Program-made: the position numbers and the translations under genes | Notes under the pieces: generated by a model | What the model saw: only the letters and a program-made list of their open reading frames with translations | The model's database searches: none | Told to the model about the DNA's origin: nothing | Assembly: GCA_013365325.1 (NCBI GenBank) | Contig: JABVXV010000097.1 | Location: forward strand, 62,001-126,000 | Direction of reading: 5' to 3' | DNA length: 64,000 bases | Origin: Dipetalonema caudispina | Lineage: Eukaryota > Nematoda > Chromadorea > Rhabditida > Onchocercidae | Shown: positions 48,321 through 62,800 of the stretch, one piece after another | Position numbering within the stretch: the stretch's first letter is position 1 | Layout: each line of letters starts with the position of its first letter

Positions 48321-50712
48321 TGATGTCAAAAATGTTGTAAGATGGTAAAATTGAAGATATTTAGTTTCGAAATTTTTAATTGTTAAAAATATTATAAAAA
48401 TAATTGCTGAGCAAAATACATCACTCAAGTGATAATGATATATACAGATATCTCATAGATGATGTGATAATACGAACTGTATTGATACATCATCTGATAT
48501 AATGCTTTCATATTATCATTGACCTACAGATAAATCATTTTCTTCCATCAAATTGCTATTAGGTATTACTCGTATAAAAAAAAATCGAATTTAAAATGAT
48601 ATAAAATAGAATATATTTTCCTTTATCATGTAGAGTTGATACAAGAAAATTAAAATTTTTAATATTAATGTGAATGAAAAAAATTAGGTTTGGAGCAAGT
48701 TGGAATTTTCAAAAATTGATGAATTTAAAAATTTGGAAGCTTGGAAATATATGCTACTGTTTCATGCTGTATAAAATATATAACAATCATAATGACTGAT
48801 CAGTTATCCGGTATTCTAATATGTTAAACTGAATTATGCAGGAATTTTTTGAAAAAACTGAAGAAAAAAAAAATCCTTTCCTTCCATCTGTTGATCAAAC
48901 AGAGAATGAATTGGATTACATAATTTTAACTCATCAACTCAAAACTGCTTTAATTTGCCTGAAATACTATTCATGACCGATAAGACTGATCCGATATCAA
49001 TTCTGTACCTGGAATTTTTTTTTAATGGGAAAAAAGTAACAGCAACTTTAAAAAATTTAAAAAATATAAATATTTCTTCGGAAAATAAAATATGCAGGAA
49101 AGGATAATCGTGCTTCAAAAATTTTAACAGTTTTTTTTTTCAAACTCAATATTGTAAGCTTGTCAAAATATTTTCCATCAATAGCCGTAATATTATTAAT
49201 ATTACAATATTACTTCTAATAAATAAATTTATTATTCTCTTTTAAAAAAATTTACAAAATTATTGATAAAATAAGGAAAGAAATTTACTTACTTTCATAT
49301 ATAAATATTTCAAATATACCCTTAAAAAAAAAAAATTCTCTTATTGAAATGAACATTATAATTATTCCATATAGATTGATCAGCTATTATTACTATAAAA
49401 GATATTTGTAATTATACATAGGTTAATTCGTTTCATACTTTCTCTCTCAACACCAAATATCTCATTAGATCGGTATACATCAAAGAATGCAGAAAAAAAA
49501 ATTGTTGAAGGTGTGAATTTAGTTCCTTCAACAAATGCATTATCATTTGTCCTCGATTAACAGTAATTTACATGACGAGGTTATTTCATTTAATCGATCA
49601 CTTAACTACTGGATTGTTATAAATATTTCTTAGTAATGAATAATTTTTTTTGATGTTACCGCTTTATGGTATCATTACATATTACTGTAATGTACTACAA
49701 AGATTTGCATTGTCATATCGTTGACAATAACATGTTAATTTTCGATAGGATACAAAAAAAAAAAATGAAAAAGATTTGTAGAAGAGTTACCCCCTATGAA
49801 GTATTAAAAAAAAGATATGGGATAGGCGGAATAAGAATAAAATTATTCTTCTGAAATTCTATTCATTTCTAGAAAGATTACTAATGAATAAATTGCTTCT
49901 TAGATGTTTACCGCTTTAGAAATAAAAAAAAAAAACACGATGAAACTTTACTTAATTTCTACAGATTTACTTCATCATTTGTTTATTTGAAAATAACTTC
50001 AAAATAAATAAGTTGAATGTATTCAAAAAAAAAAAAAATGCAACTATTAACTAATTTGCTTAAAACATTCTATTTAGTTTTTTTTTTTTTTTTTTTGTAA
50101 GAGAAAGTGATAGTTTTTCATTTCCAATTCCAATTCATTAAAGTTGGAATAGTTTTTTCATCATCGCTATTGAAATTCTTCTTATCGAAGTAATTGTATG
50201 AAAATTCTTAACGCAAGATTTAAGTATATAAGTATAACAATGCCGATATATCGGTGTCGTGTTGAAATAACAATTTAAACAAAAGCAATAATTACCTAAA
50301 CCTGAAAAATATCAACGTAGAAGGAATTAAAATTTGCAAATGATTTAGTATAGAATTGAATTTCTTTATGCATGGCATTTAAGAAAACAGAATTGATTGG
50401 AAGATATATTGTGAAATTGAAAATAAGTCATGTTCAATAATTTTTAAACAAAATCTCAGGTGTTATTAAATGAGGTCAAACTGGTTACCACTTACAGTTC
50501 ACATTGTTAATTATTAGGTTAGAAAGCAACATTTCAGGTTTATCCTTAAATACATCATTTCAAAGCAAAAAAAATTTGTATAATTAAAATTTTTGCACAT
50601 TTTAAATTTAAATAAAATTTTTAGCGCAAAAAAATTTGATTACAAAATTTTTTTTTTTTGAGCCAATGACTTTTTGAACCCTAATGATTTCCATTATTCT
50701 GTTACTTCATTA

Positions 50713-50962
50713 ATTGTATTTGTTAACTATACGGTGTTTTTAGCTGAAGTGTCAAAATCTGGTGAATTTCCGTATCATTGATTGACAGATTTGTTGTCTG
50801 AAGAATGATTGAATGTCCAACTTTATTCCACAGGATTATACCTTCATCAGCAGATCCAGTATTTGTCTTTTCCTTATCGAAAACAATACCGTAATCTTCT
50901 TTACCTTTTTTTTTTTTTTCCGGTAAACAAATTTTGCAATGGATAGTTAGATAGATTGCATA
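50713..50962 (-). pseudogene. Orphan coding-like block, function unknown
   Basis: On the minus strand a frame of about 80 codons is open up to a TAA at 50713-50715. Its main part reads GKEDYGIVFDKEKTNTGS, then ADEGIILWNKVGHSIILQ, then TTNLSINDTEIHQ, and is clearly more GC-rich than the flanks. There is no ATG. A 14-base A run interrupts it upstream. GTATAG near the end could be a donor. No partner exons or recognised family were found. It may be a decayed gene fragment, an unjoined exon, or a chance frame. Confidence 0.3.
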
Positions 50963-52142
50963 ATTTTATTTATTTCATTTCAAGATAATTTGCTTATAAA
51001 ATTCTTTTTTGACTGATTTAAAATTTAGTATTTTGCATAGTTATTCGAAAAATTAAATCTAACAATAGAATTTAAATTCATTTTTAAGAAAGAAAATTCT
51101 GAAACTTCTGAATATATTAATTTTCAAATATATTAGATTGATTTAAATCTGAAGAATGGATAAAATTTCTTTCTTTCAAATATAACAAAATAAAAGCAAC
51201 ATTAAATTTACATTGAAATTTTAAAAAAATTTGAAGAAATAAAATTTATTCCATTATTAAAACAAGTGAGAAAATGATGGAATAAAAACAATTGAATTTG
51301 TTATATCGATAACTTTCATTTCAATTGGTTTTTTTTTCATTAAAATTTGCTGATTAATTTGGTAGAAGAGCAAAAAAAAAAAAAAAAAAAAAAAAAGAAC
51401 CGACCTCAAATATCATTCCACTAAATGAATTAATTAATAAGAGCGCTTCTAAAACTTTTCTGCTCTTAAAACTGTCAATAATATTTACACTTAATTTCAT
51501 AATTTTAAACATGAATTTATTATGAAATTTGAGTAAATATGATTTGCTTAAATGTTATTTTCACAGTTTAAATTTTAATTTCATAACAGGCGCAAGTTGA
51601 ACACTTCTCAATTGCGCCCCATACATAAATTAACTTCAAATTACAATTCTCAAACAAATCATTCTCATTTTTTTTTTTTTTTTTTTTCTTCAGAGTACAT
51701 TCTTCTTACTTTGTAAACAAAACATATAAATTGTCTTCAAGAAATATTTTATCATATTTGTTTTGCATATAACATTGCTTACTCTTCCATCAATTATATT
51801 ATTTGCATTGAGAGATAGTTACAGAGTTATGCATTCAATATCTACTTTCGACCTTTAACCTATGGATTTTTTCTTTTTGTATCTTTGCTATGGATAAATA
51901 GCAAATTATTGTTACATCTAAAATTTTCGTCTGATTGGTTTACATTACCAGTTGAAAACAAACTAACTTCCTACAATTTCACAAAAGCCATTTATTAGCA
52001 TATTTAATTCGTTTACTTAAATATGATAACAGCTAAATGAATGATCTTTTGCTATAAATTTATCGCATTTGATTTGCTTCAAACAAAATTAATTAAATTG
52101 TAGAAAAAAATTTTCCCATCTATCTTTCCCATTGTTGAAAGT

Positions 52143-52312
52143 ATCAATTACATTTATTATATTATACGATATATTAATTAAAAATGATCAGTACATAAAG
52201 CTAATTTTTCTTTATCATTAAAATTATATCAATTACATTTATTACATCATACGATATATTAATTAAAAATGATCAATGCATAAAGTTAATTTTTCTTTAT
52301 CACTAAAAATTA
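52143..52312. repeat. 85-bp tandem duplication
   Basis: ATCAATTACATTTATTA at 52143 starts a block repeated at 52228 with only a few base changes (including the shared ACGATATATTAATTAAAAAT part). Confidence 0.92.
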
Positions 52313-52707
52313 ACCGCTGAATTATGGCAATGTTTATTTATTGAATGATTAAAATCAAATAAAAATTTGACATTTTGATCAATATTCATTGTTTTTGAAG
52401 AATATTCTTCTTTGATACCAAGATGAATGATGTAGAAAGGAATGATTGAAGTATTGATTACTGTGAATAATTGACCTGAATAAGTACAAATTAAATGGAA
52501 ATTGAATAATAAATAATACTAACAATTAATCAACATACAATAACTGATTATCATTGCGTAACAAAATTCAATTCATTGTCACAGTAGGCGATAAGCACAA
52601 AATGATCATCAATTTAAATTAGGCAAATGAAATTAAACTCTTCTACAATTTAGAAGATATTAATTTAAATATGTATATGTATATCTGTGATTTATGTGTA
52701 TATATAA

Positions 52708-52760
52708 GGAGGGAGAGAGAGCGAGAGAGAGAGGGAAAGAGAGAAAGAGATAGGAAGAGG
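52708..52760. repeat. (GA)n microsatellite, interrupted
   Basis: A purine tract of GA and GGAA units following TATATATAAGGAGG. Confidence 0.9.
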
Positions 52761-53353
52761 GAGAAAATGAGTTAATAAAGATAATGTATTTTAGGATACA
52801 AATAATTGAAGTGAAATTTGATTTTAAGAGTTTTAAATTTTTATGGTTTATATCTACAATGTTGTAAAGAAAAAAAAAAATAAAGATAGCACAATTTTAT
52901 AAAAGATTCTTTCATTTCACAAATTCATTTTGTGATTTGTTTTGTTTCTTATTGTGGTAAGAGAAGGTATTTAATACACAAAAAGAATGCCGAAAATAAC
53001 ATTAAGCAATTATTCGGCGTCATATTGCAATTTAAAATGCCATCCGATTAAATGTTATTTGAGCCGAAGTGCCACAACACAAAAATAAAATATCTGAGCA
53101 AATGTAATTATTTTTCAAATTACCATACATTTCTTAGGTATTTATTTGTTCGCTTACATAAGCTTTATTATGGTATAAAATTTGAATATTACATAGAAGA
53201 GAGAATATAATTTTGAAAATTTTGTTAAAATTTTATCTAAATTTTGCAAGCTTTATGTATAGTTTTTTATGTGGAAAAGAATTTTAGCATAAAACTGGTG
53301 TCATAATTAAACTAAAATTGTAATAATTACTTTTATTTAAGAGTTAACATTAT

Positions 53354-53355
53354 GT

Positions 53356-53386
<31 letters not shown>

Positions 53387-53390
53387 AATG
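53354..53390. repeat. (GAT)n microsatellite
   Basis: About twelve GAT triplets with one AAT interruption. Confidence 0.95.
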
Positions 53391-55189
53391 ATAAGAAAAG
53401 TGATGTGTAGAAATTGCTGGTTGATGGAATGTAAATTACAACTTTAACACCATATCGGGTAACAACAAGTTGATATGTGAGCGAAGTCGCGTGTCTTATT
53501 TATTGCATATAGTGATATGTTGCAAAACAGGTTGTATTATTATAATCATTGCTATCATTATCATCCCTACACTTCATCATATCATTCCAAATATCATCAT
53601 AACCTTTGAGTAGTTCATGAAAGCTATAATCTGCTGTATATACAGATGTCAACTCCGATCATCATCATCATAACAAGTCGTACTGACTACTGGTCATCAT
53701 TTTACATTCTTCTTTTAATTTCATCCCACTTGTTTTATTGAGATAAGAATTTCATGCAATATTTCAGGAATTTAATCGAATTAAAATTTGGGAATGCCAA
53801 GAAAAAAAAAAATTGTCTTCAAAATTTTTTAATATCATCAACATTTTGTCCAGTTAATCATTCATTGTTAAAATCATCTGGCATAAATTCATTGTAATAG
53901 TCATTTCTATCACCTGTCTCTTGGTGTTATATTTAATTTAACAAAAAAAAAAAAAAAAAATTACTGCAACTTTTCTTTTTGTATGATCCAAGAAATTTTT
54001 CAATATGATAGTAAAAATTTGAATTGAATTGATTTTTGCATCTTTATAACTTGAAATAATAACCAAAATTTTTAAATCGCATACAATTTAATAACACTAT
54101 CAAATTTTTTTCCGTAGAATTAATTATAGTAAGAGTAATGGAAAATAATTTTCATACGTAAGTTTAAGCGATTTTTACAAACTGTGGGAAAAAAAAAATA
54201 GGTAATATTTGTGAAATTCGCAAAAGAAAAATGAAAATCACAGAATAAATAATTATTATCTCTCACAATTACTAATTATTATCTTAGAATAGATTTTGTA
54301 TTGGAAATTATAAATAAGTAAAACCTAATGTATTAAAGAGTTTTAAAGTAAAAGCGATGAATCAATAAAATTTTGGAGAGTTTTGAAAATGAACTAAAAT
54401 TTTGCTTCTTCAGCATTTTTTTTTCCAATCTATAAATATACTAAATAGCAATCCTACGCTTTAACTAAAATTTTATTATAGCAATTAAAAGTTGAAAACT
54501 ATTGAATAAGAAGCATGATATTTGAACTCTCATTTACCTCCTTTCATCATGGTACCAAATTGCAACGGTAAGTTCTTTCTAAATTTTTATAACTTTATTT
54601 GTTAACTTAAAAAAAAAAAAATAGCGTAATTTACATGAAATATACAAAATTCATAAGAAATTTAAAATCAAGCAAAAATTCAGGGAAAAATGAAGTGTGA
54701 ATAAAATTATATCATAAATTTCATGCAAAAAAAAAAGCTAAAAAAAAAAAAAAGTAGGAGGCAAAAAATTTCAGCTATTTGATGTATTGCTTATGAGGTA
54801 GTATCAGTGTATGCAATTATTCCAGATTTCGAGATATAACTATTCCGGATTTCGCTCTATTATTAAGTTCCAGTCGTAAGAGTTTGATTTGTTCCAAATA
54901 TTTTTGGCTGAAAATGAAGAGAAATGAAGGTGATAGAAATAACGAAGTATCGAATTTTGTTGCAAAAAATTTGGCTTTATAAGAAAGAGAAATTATCGGT
55001 TTTTGGTGATTTCATTTCCGCTCCTTTCTTTCTCTCTTAACCTTCTGTTTTCGGAAGAATTTCTTGATGACAGCTTTGAAAACCTATAAATTCAGTTAAT
55101 TATTTATATTATCGCTCCACCTTTTTAGTTTATTGAATAGAATATTCTCATATTTTCATACCGCTTTTGCAATCCATAAATCGAACGGT

Positions 55190-55570
55190 TTAGAATCCAT
55201 TGGTCGCTCAATTGGATTACGATAGCTGTGGGTAGGAAAAAGGCGTGGCGTGTAGAAAAACGTAGGAGCATTTCCTTCCTCCAGGAGATGACTTCCCGAG
55301 CAAAATGGAATAATGTCGCGGAGTGAACTGCGCCCCGCCGAGCTTCTAATCGTTTTCGTGATCCTGAGGTGGTCTACACGACAAATCGAACTAATTCTTC
55401 TCTAGGTAACTAACACGAAATCGTTAGCCCCCGTTGATGCTCACTCCAGGATACCAACATCCGCAACAGCATCATCAACCGGCCACCAATTGCGCACCCG
55501 GCATTACTTCCCCATCCCCAACCGTTTTACCATCATTTAACGTTACAAGTCACCTACCGACCGGGTATGA
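55190..55570 (+). promoter_or_regulatory. GC-rich promoter and first-exon island of ref-2
   Basis: This stretch is markedly richer in G+C and CpG than the rest of the window (for example GCGCCCCGCCGAGC near 55331). It covers the upstream region and exon 1 of ref-2. TCTCTAG (to 55405) and TCGTTAG (to 55427) are possible leader acceptors just before the ATG at 55437. Confidence 0.55.
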
Positions 55571-58500
55571 CTTCACCTTCTTTCTTACTTAAGCTTATAT
55601 AATTAGAAGCAACAATCCAAGAATTCTTTTTTTTTTTTTGCTCTATTAATTCAAATTTTCAATTAAACTTATCACTAAAATCAGTCTTCAGCAATTTTAT
55701 TATTTTAAAATAAACTTGAAAAAAAAAAAAAAATAAAAAAAGAGGAGAGAAAGGAGAAAATGGCTTTTCATTCAAATAACGTTACCGTATTCAACAAAAC
55801 TTTTCATCTTATATATATACATATTTGTTGCTATGATTAAGCGTCAGCTGTTGTTTTATTCATCGATTCTTTGACAGAGAGAGAGAGAGAGAGAGAGAAA
55901 AAAAAAAACAAATATCTTGGCTAATTTCTTTGTTAATCGTATCAGTCTTGAATTAGTGCTCTATTTGTATTTTTCATATTTTAAGCTTTTCAAACGAAAA
56001 ATTTAATTTTCAATCTTTAAAAAACTTTACAGAAAATTGTTGGTTGAAATTTTGTTTCAAAACTTTTGATTTGTATAAATTATATAAATTTCTGCTGATA
56101 TTTTATGTTGGAAATTACAATCTTGTAAAATATTCATTCAAATTATCAAAGTGTAACATTTCGATTCTTTTTCAAAATGTTGTAAGGATGAAAGAAAAAA
56201 AAAAAAACGAAAAGATTTATTTTATTTTAACATTCTAAAAATAGCGCAACTTCTTTATGTACAAATAATTTTCAGAACTGATAAATAAGGCCAGAAATAG
56301 CTAAACTTATAATAGGATTTAGCTGGATGCAATGTAAAATCTTTGAGCAAGTTTTTAATAATCTACCGGATTGTTGTAACTATTCCGGTAACTATTTTAA
56401 TATAGTTATCGTAGTTCAAATAAGTGCGGAATAAAATGAGCTAAAATATCATTTTTAAATAATAATGAAATTATTGCAATAATGCATTGCTTTCACTATA
56501 AATTACGGTAGCATAAGCTAAAATAATGTTATCCATCAGGAATTTTCATTTAATTAAGTTTGTTTCATGTTTTTTCTTTTCCATTTCACATTTTTCAGTC
56601 CTACTCAACTTCCAAATATTCCGGAGAAAGATGTTGGAAGTACGATCATTCCTGGAAATGGTTATAATCCGGGAAATTATTGCCAACCTATGGTACCATC
56701 ACAATCTGCATTTGGACAGCAACTATTCATCAAAAATGGTATTTCTTATTTCAAAACTTGACAAATTTTAAAGCTTTTTGGCTGAAAATTTAAATAAATA
56801 TGAAATTTGATTGATTAATTATATATATTTAATTTTGAATTTATTCCCTTTTTCAGAAAATGGTTACGGACCACGTGGATCTGCTTTCGGATCAGAAATG
56901 TATTTTGCTCCTGAAACTCCACTCATGCAAAATTCATGTCTGTTTAGTTCTGCACCAACATCAACAGCAACCGATTATTCGTATAATCTCATCAAACCGG
57001 ATCCTGAAACATTTTTCAGTCATGCATGTTCATCAAATCCGTTCGTTCGACCACATTACCCACATTTTCCATTTGCTATGCAACCGATGACATCTAATAC
57101 GAGTGGCAATTATCTTCAGAATCCAATTCAGTGTCAATGGATTGAAGTTGGTACTAAAAATCGAGAAATTCTTGTGGGAAATTATATCTTATTATCATTA
57201 GATAATGATTCATTTCATTATCCTAAAAATTCTTCTTTACAATCTTAGTTTTCATTCATTTTTGATGACAGACGATCAAAACATTGCTTAAATTCATTGA
57301 TGTATCTTTTCTTTGCAATATGAAATGAATAATTTAATGGTACAGTACTGAAATAACAAATCTTGACAATTACTGAAAATTAAAATTTTCAATTTATTTT
57401 TGGAATTTTCAAAAATTAATTAGAATTCTTTTGAAATTATTTGTTAATGCTGCAGCGCAATAGGATATGTGGTCGGTTGTTTTACTCCATCGAACATATC
57501 GTATCCCATCTGCAACATGAACATGTGGGTGTGTCGGATAATGCCTTCCATGTTTGTCAATGGAAAGATTGCTCAAGGAGGGGGAAAATTTTTAAAGTAA
57601 GATAATATTCATTTCATTACATTTTATTTTATATCGGAATTCATTATAGTGAAATCTAATTCAGTAATTCTTGATAGTACATGTTATCAGGAACGATTTC
57701 AATAAAGTTTTAAATAAACAAGAAAATATCAGTAGGTTGAAAGATTGTACAATGAAGAAATGAAATAGAATTCAAATTATAGATGAAGAAGATTGGTAGG
57801 AAGTTTTAGTGTCTCATTTTGAGATTACTGATAATTAATCTGTAGAAATCTTGACCGATGAAGGTCAAACAAAATAATAAATAAATTGAGAATGAAAAAA
57901 AAATTGAATTGAGATAATAATAAGGAAAAATTCCAATTTTTTGGCTCATTTAATATAAAATATATATGGAAATAATTTCTTTACAATTAAAATTTATATT
58001 TTAGTAAATTTTTTTTATAACTAACATTTATATTTTTGGAGTTTCAGGCAAAATATAAACTTGTGAATCATATTCGGGTACATACGGGTGAAAGGCCATT
58101 TCCATGTACAATGTGCTCAAAAGTTTTTGCAAGAAGTGAAAATTTGAAAATACATCAAAGAACTCATACAGGTTATAAATTATTATCGATAATTCTCCTG
58201 CTAATATTATCATCATAACATTTATTGATCATTACTAACATACAGGCATTGATTATTAGTTAATTATTACTATCATAGCAAATTTTTATTCCTCAATCCT
58301 TATAAATTTATTTATAATATTATATAATAAATTTAATGTATATTAAAAATTCATTTCATTACAAAAGTAATAATTAAATTAACAATTAATAATTATTACT
58401 ATCATAGCAAATTTATACCTCAATCCTTATAAATTTGTTTATAATATTATATAATAAATTTGATAGATATTGAAAATTCATTTCATTACAAAAGTAATAA

Positions 58501-59835
58501 TTAAATTAACAATTAATAATTATTACTATCATAGCAAATTTATACCTCAATCCTTATAAATTTGTTTATAATATTATATAATAAATTTGATAGATATTGA
58601 AAATTCATTTCATTACAGAAATGAAATGATTTGATGATGTTATTTAGATGAGGCCCCACTCGACTTCTTAATAATCCACTGAGAAGGAGAAAATGATACA
58701 ATAGAGCAGCTGGATCTCACCTACCTTCGTTACCTATCTTCCTTTATCCTGATCATCTATTATTGTTTCATTCAAGCACATAAGACATTATCATCATCAT
58801 CATCATCATCATCATCTTATTTTTGTCAAAAATCAATTCAAATGTCAGATTTTATTCCAATCTATAAGAAATAGGATTAGAATTTCGGGCAAAGTTTGGG
58901 ATTTTCTAATTCATAATTCACTATTATTCATTTCTTTTTCTTTTTCTTTTTCAATAGAAAATTAATGGAAGAAAAAAATTTTCTGTCATATCGATCATAA
59001 GCAAATTGATTTATTTAAATTTTAAACTAAAAGCCTAAACAGCTTCAAACATTAATATCTTTAAAGTTATCGGTCAATCGTCCTAAATGTATTTGTATTA
59101 TTTTTTACCAATTTTAATCCTCTAATTGATAACAGTAGTTCTATTAGCTTTTGTATTACAATATATTTTAAGTAATGAATAAAAAATAAATAAAAAGTAA
59201 ACAAAAAAGAAAAAAATTAAAATTTTAAAATAATTTAGAAATAATTTTAGAATAAAAAGTTAAAAAGAATTAAAATTTAGAAATGATTTTTCCTTTTTTT
59301 TTTTCAACTTTCAAATTTCAGAATCACTTCAAATTATGCGGAAACGTATACTGCTGTTAAATTAATTCTGTTTTAAGAATTTTTATTTTAATCAAAAAAA
59401 AAAAAATTATTAGAATTTTTAAGAGCCCTCAGATAGTTTCATTCAGTTGGTACCATCCATAATAAATAGGTAACATAACACCTGCTCATTGCATCAGCTA
59501 CAGTGAACTAAATAAACAGAACACTTAAGTACATGCATAATTGGTAACCCTCGAAATAACCAATAATTATTTGTCACATTCTACTATGGTATCATTTTTA
59601 GGAAAGTTTGATTGATTATAACTAAAATTTGCCTTATTTTCCGGATTATTCCGGATTTCAAATGATGGAAAAATAAAACATCCACCAAATTCTGCTAATA
59701 TTATCATTTGATTTTTTTTTCAACCATTAACTTATTTAAAACAAATCTTTCTTTTCAGCCAATTCAATTAATTATATTAAAAAAGTAAAGAAATTCTCTA
59801 TCGTCGTACAATACACTAATTAATCGATTAATATC

Positions 59836-59871
<36 letters not shown>

Positions 59872-62800
59872 CTACTACAATGTGGATTTTTTCATGAATC
59901 AATGGTTTCAAATAATATTTCGAAACTTTTTTTTTCAAGAATTAAAAATCAAAAATTTTTATCGATAATAAAAATTTGCAATAATTAGTTTAATATGTTT
60001 GAATTGTAAAAAGTATATGTTTTTATAAAAAAAGATTTCGGAGAAAATATTTCTACCAATAATTCCTTCCCTTATATCAAAGGAAGTCAAGAAACTACAA
60101 GAAATTCAATTCCGGCTATTATTGCTACGATTCGTTCAATCTATTCATTCATTCATTCATTCATTCATTCACTTATTCATTCATTCATTTGCTGATTCAT
60201 TTGTTTAATAGAACAGTTATTTAAAGATTTCAAGACGGATAGAGAATCCGGCATCTGGCCTAAGAACTAGCCTATTCATCCAGATGACTAATAAATCCTC
60301 ATTGTCACATTTATTTTTATGCGATGTGAAACATTATAGATTATCATTAAATAGTGGGCCATCATTTGTTAATTCTATTTATTCTTCACGAAATTAGCAA
60401 AAAAAAAAAAAAAATTTCAATATTTTAAGTTTCACTGAAATTGTTTGTTTTTCAGTTTTCAATCTATTAATGATGACAATACGTTTTATTTGTAGGTGAC
60501 AAGCCATTTACTTGTACACATCCTGGTTGCGATCGGAAATTCGCTAATAGTAGCGATCGAAAGAAACATATGCACGTCCATACCAATGATAAGCCATATG
60601 AATGCAAAATTAATGGATGTCGCAAATCTTACACTCATCCATCGTCACTTCGAAAACATTTGAAAGTATGTTTCTCGGATTTTTCTCTTTCTAATTTTTT
60701 TTTTTTAAAAATATTCCACTTTATTATCTGATTTTCAATTTCGCCTAACGATTAACTGGTCATATGTTAAAAAGTTTAATTAATATTCAAACTTTCGTTT
60801 ACTTACGAATATAACTTTTTTATTTTCGAAAGTTTCACTCACTTTTGTTTTCTTATTTTACTCTTTTCCTTTTTAGCTGTGATATAAATTTTCCAAAAAA
60901 AAAAAAAATATTAATTTGAATTTAAAAATCTACTTTATTAAAATTTTCAAATTAATTTTACCCAAATGTAGTTCAGAAATTACTCAGAAGTTGAAAAAGA
61001 GTGTAACAATTTTACCATCACTTAATATTCTCCTATTCTAATTTCTGAATAATTTTTCGCGGAAAATCCTTGGGTCATTTTAAACGTTTACTTTTTTGTT
61101 CCATTTTTAATTTCCAATAGTTTATGTTAAAAAAAAATTTACTTCTTCAGCAAAAAAAAAAAAACAACTGCAAATTTTTTTCCAAGCAAAAGTTAACAAA
61201 TCTGATAAGTTTCTATAAATTAGATTTAGCCGATTTACAGTATTAGTTCATTGATTATTTTATCAAGTGTAATTTGATTACTGTTAATTGTTCTTTAACC
61301 TATCTGCTATATAATTTTCTGAAAGTTATATTTACTTATATGTTGTAAATATAATGGAAGAGATTAAAGCATTGTAATAGGTGATGGACAGAATGTTGTA
61401 GCCTTTTAACCAATAATAAATCAGTTTTCTTTTGTTAGCTTACCAGTAATTACTTCCGTTAACCAATGAAATTAGCCTATTCATAGATTTATTAGGCATA
61501 ATCAGGTATTATTGGAAATGGTAAAAGCAGGAATTATAAAAAATTAACCCTTTTGATCATTTTAAAATGTATTTAATGGAGTTGCAAAGTTTAGCTCTAA
61601 AATTATTTAACAAAATACGCGTATCAATTGTTGAAATTGATAAATCTTTAAAATTTATTTAACAAACTTCCCATCTTGATTTATTTCACTGAAAATGGAT
61701 TTTATTTTAAATTTTATTAGCAACCTATTTTATTTTATCTTCACTAAATTCGAATCTCATCAACAAATTAATAATTTACTCTTCAAAATTTAAGGATACA
61801 GCGAGTTTGCGCGCGCGCATAGTTAATCTGATAATTATCCTATTTTAAGGTCACTTGTAGCTGTATTACCTGTAGCAATATTACCAGAATAGTTATCTTC
61901 TCAATTAATTATTCCATCCGTTCTATTCTTATCTCCTATGGAATTAGGAAAAGCAAATTTGTTCCGGTTCAGATTACATGCAAATGATTCAATCATTTTG
62001 ATCGATATCTATTAGAATGCCAATTTGGGGACATATTGTAAAGGGCACATTTGAGGTTAATACTACGATAAAGCAATAAATTATAACATTTATTGAATAT
62101 TATAATTTAACTTTTATCACTATTTCATTTAAGCTAATAGATAATCGTTTTTTTTTTTTTCATAAACAGATTTAATTCATAGATATAATTTAATGAATTG
62201 AAATCCTTTTACCATTCTATTTAAATTTTTGATCTTAAATCACACTAATATATCAATTTTGCCTACTTTTTCTTGATTAAAAAAGTTAACTTTTAATCAT
62301 TTACAGTTTCTTTATGAAGAAGTGAAACTTGACCGTTTTGTCTATAATTACTGCTTATTTAATTTGCAATGAATAATTTGAAGTTTAGAAATAAGTGTCA
62401 CTTTTTAGATTTTTTTTTCCACTCATATTGACTGAAAAATTTTGAAAACGAATTACAAATTTCAAAAAAAAAAAAAGAAAAAGAAAAAAGAAAGATTTCA
62501 AACTGCTGAACCATCTGCTGCATTGCAGTAAGAGAATACGGTATCCGTTGTATGATTGTTTCGCCACTTTAAACAGCAGTGATTTCACATTTCAAAGAGT
62601 AAAGAAATGAGCTCTTTTACAAAAACAAATTTTTCCATTTTGACAAACATTTCATTCTAACTAACAGATTTTTAAAAATGATTTGTTCAGTGAGAAAATT
62701 ATACCGTCGGAATGAAATATTAATAAATTAATTAGAAACAATCGTTGTTTACTTCTGCAAAAAGAAAAAAAAAATTATTAACTTTAAATACTTAATAAAA

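Larger units (their letters stand above)
48266..55190. other. Spacer between flp-18 and ref-2
   Basis: Nearly 7 kb without a supported gene. It contains the flp-18 polyadenylation signal, an 85-bp tandem duplication at 52143, GA and GAT microsatellites, and one coding-like minus-strand block at 50713-50962. A more complex stretch at 53440-53720 (with the perfect palindrome CTGTATATACAG) may be regulatory. Confidence 0.55.

Noticed and set aside
54791..54815. TGAGGTAGTATCAGTGTATG resembles the 5' end of a let-7 family microRNA
   Set aside because: Neither flank contains a complementary arm within about 80 bases, so no precursor hairpin can form.
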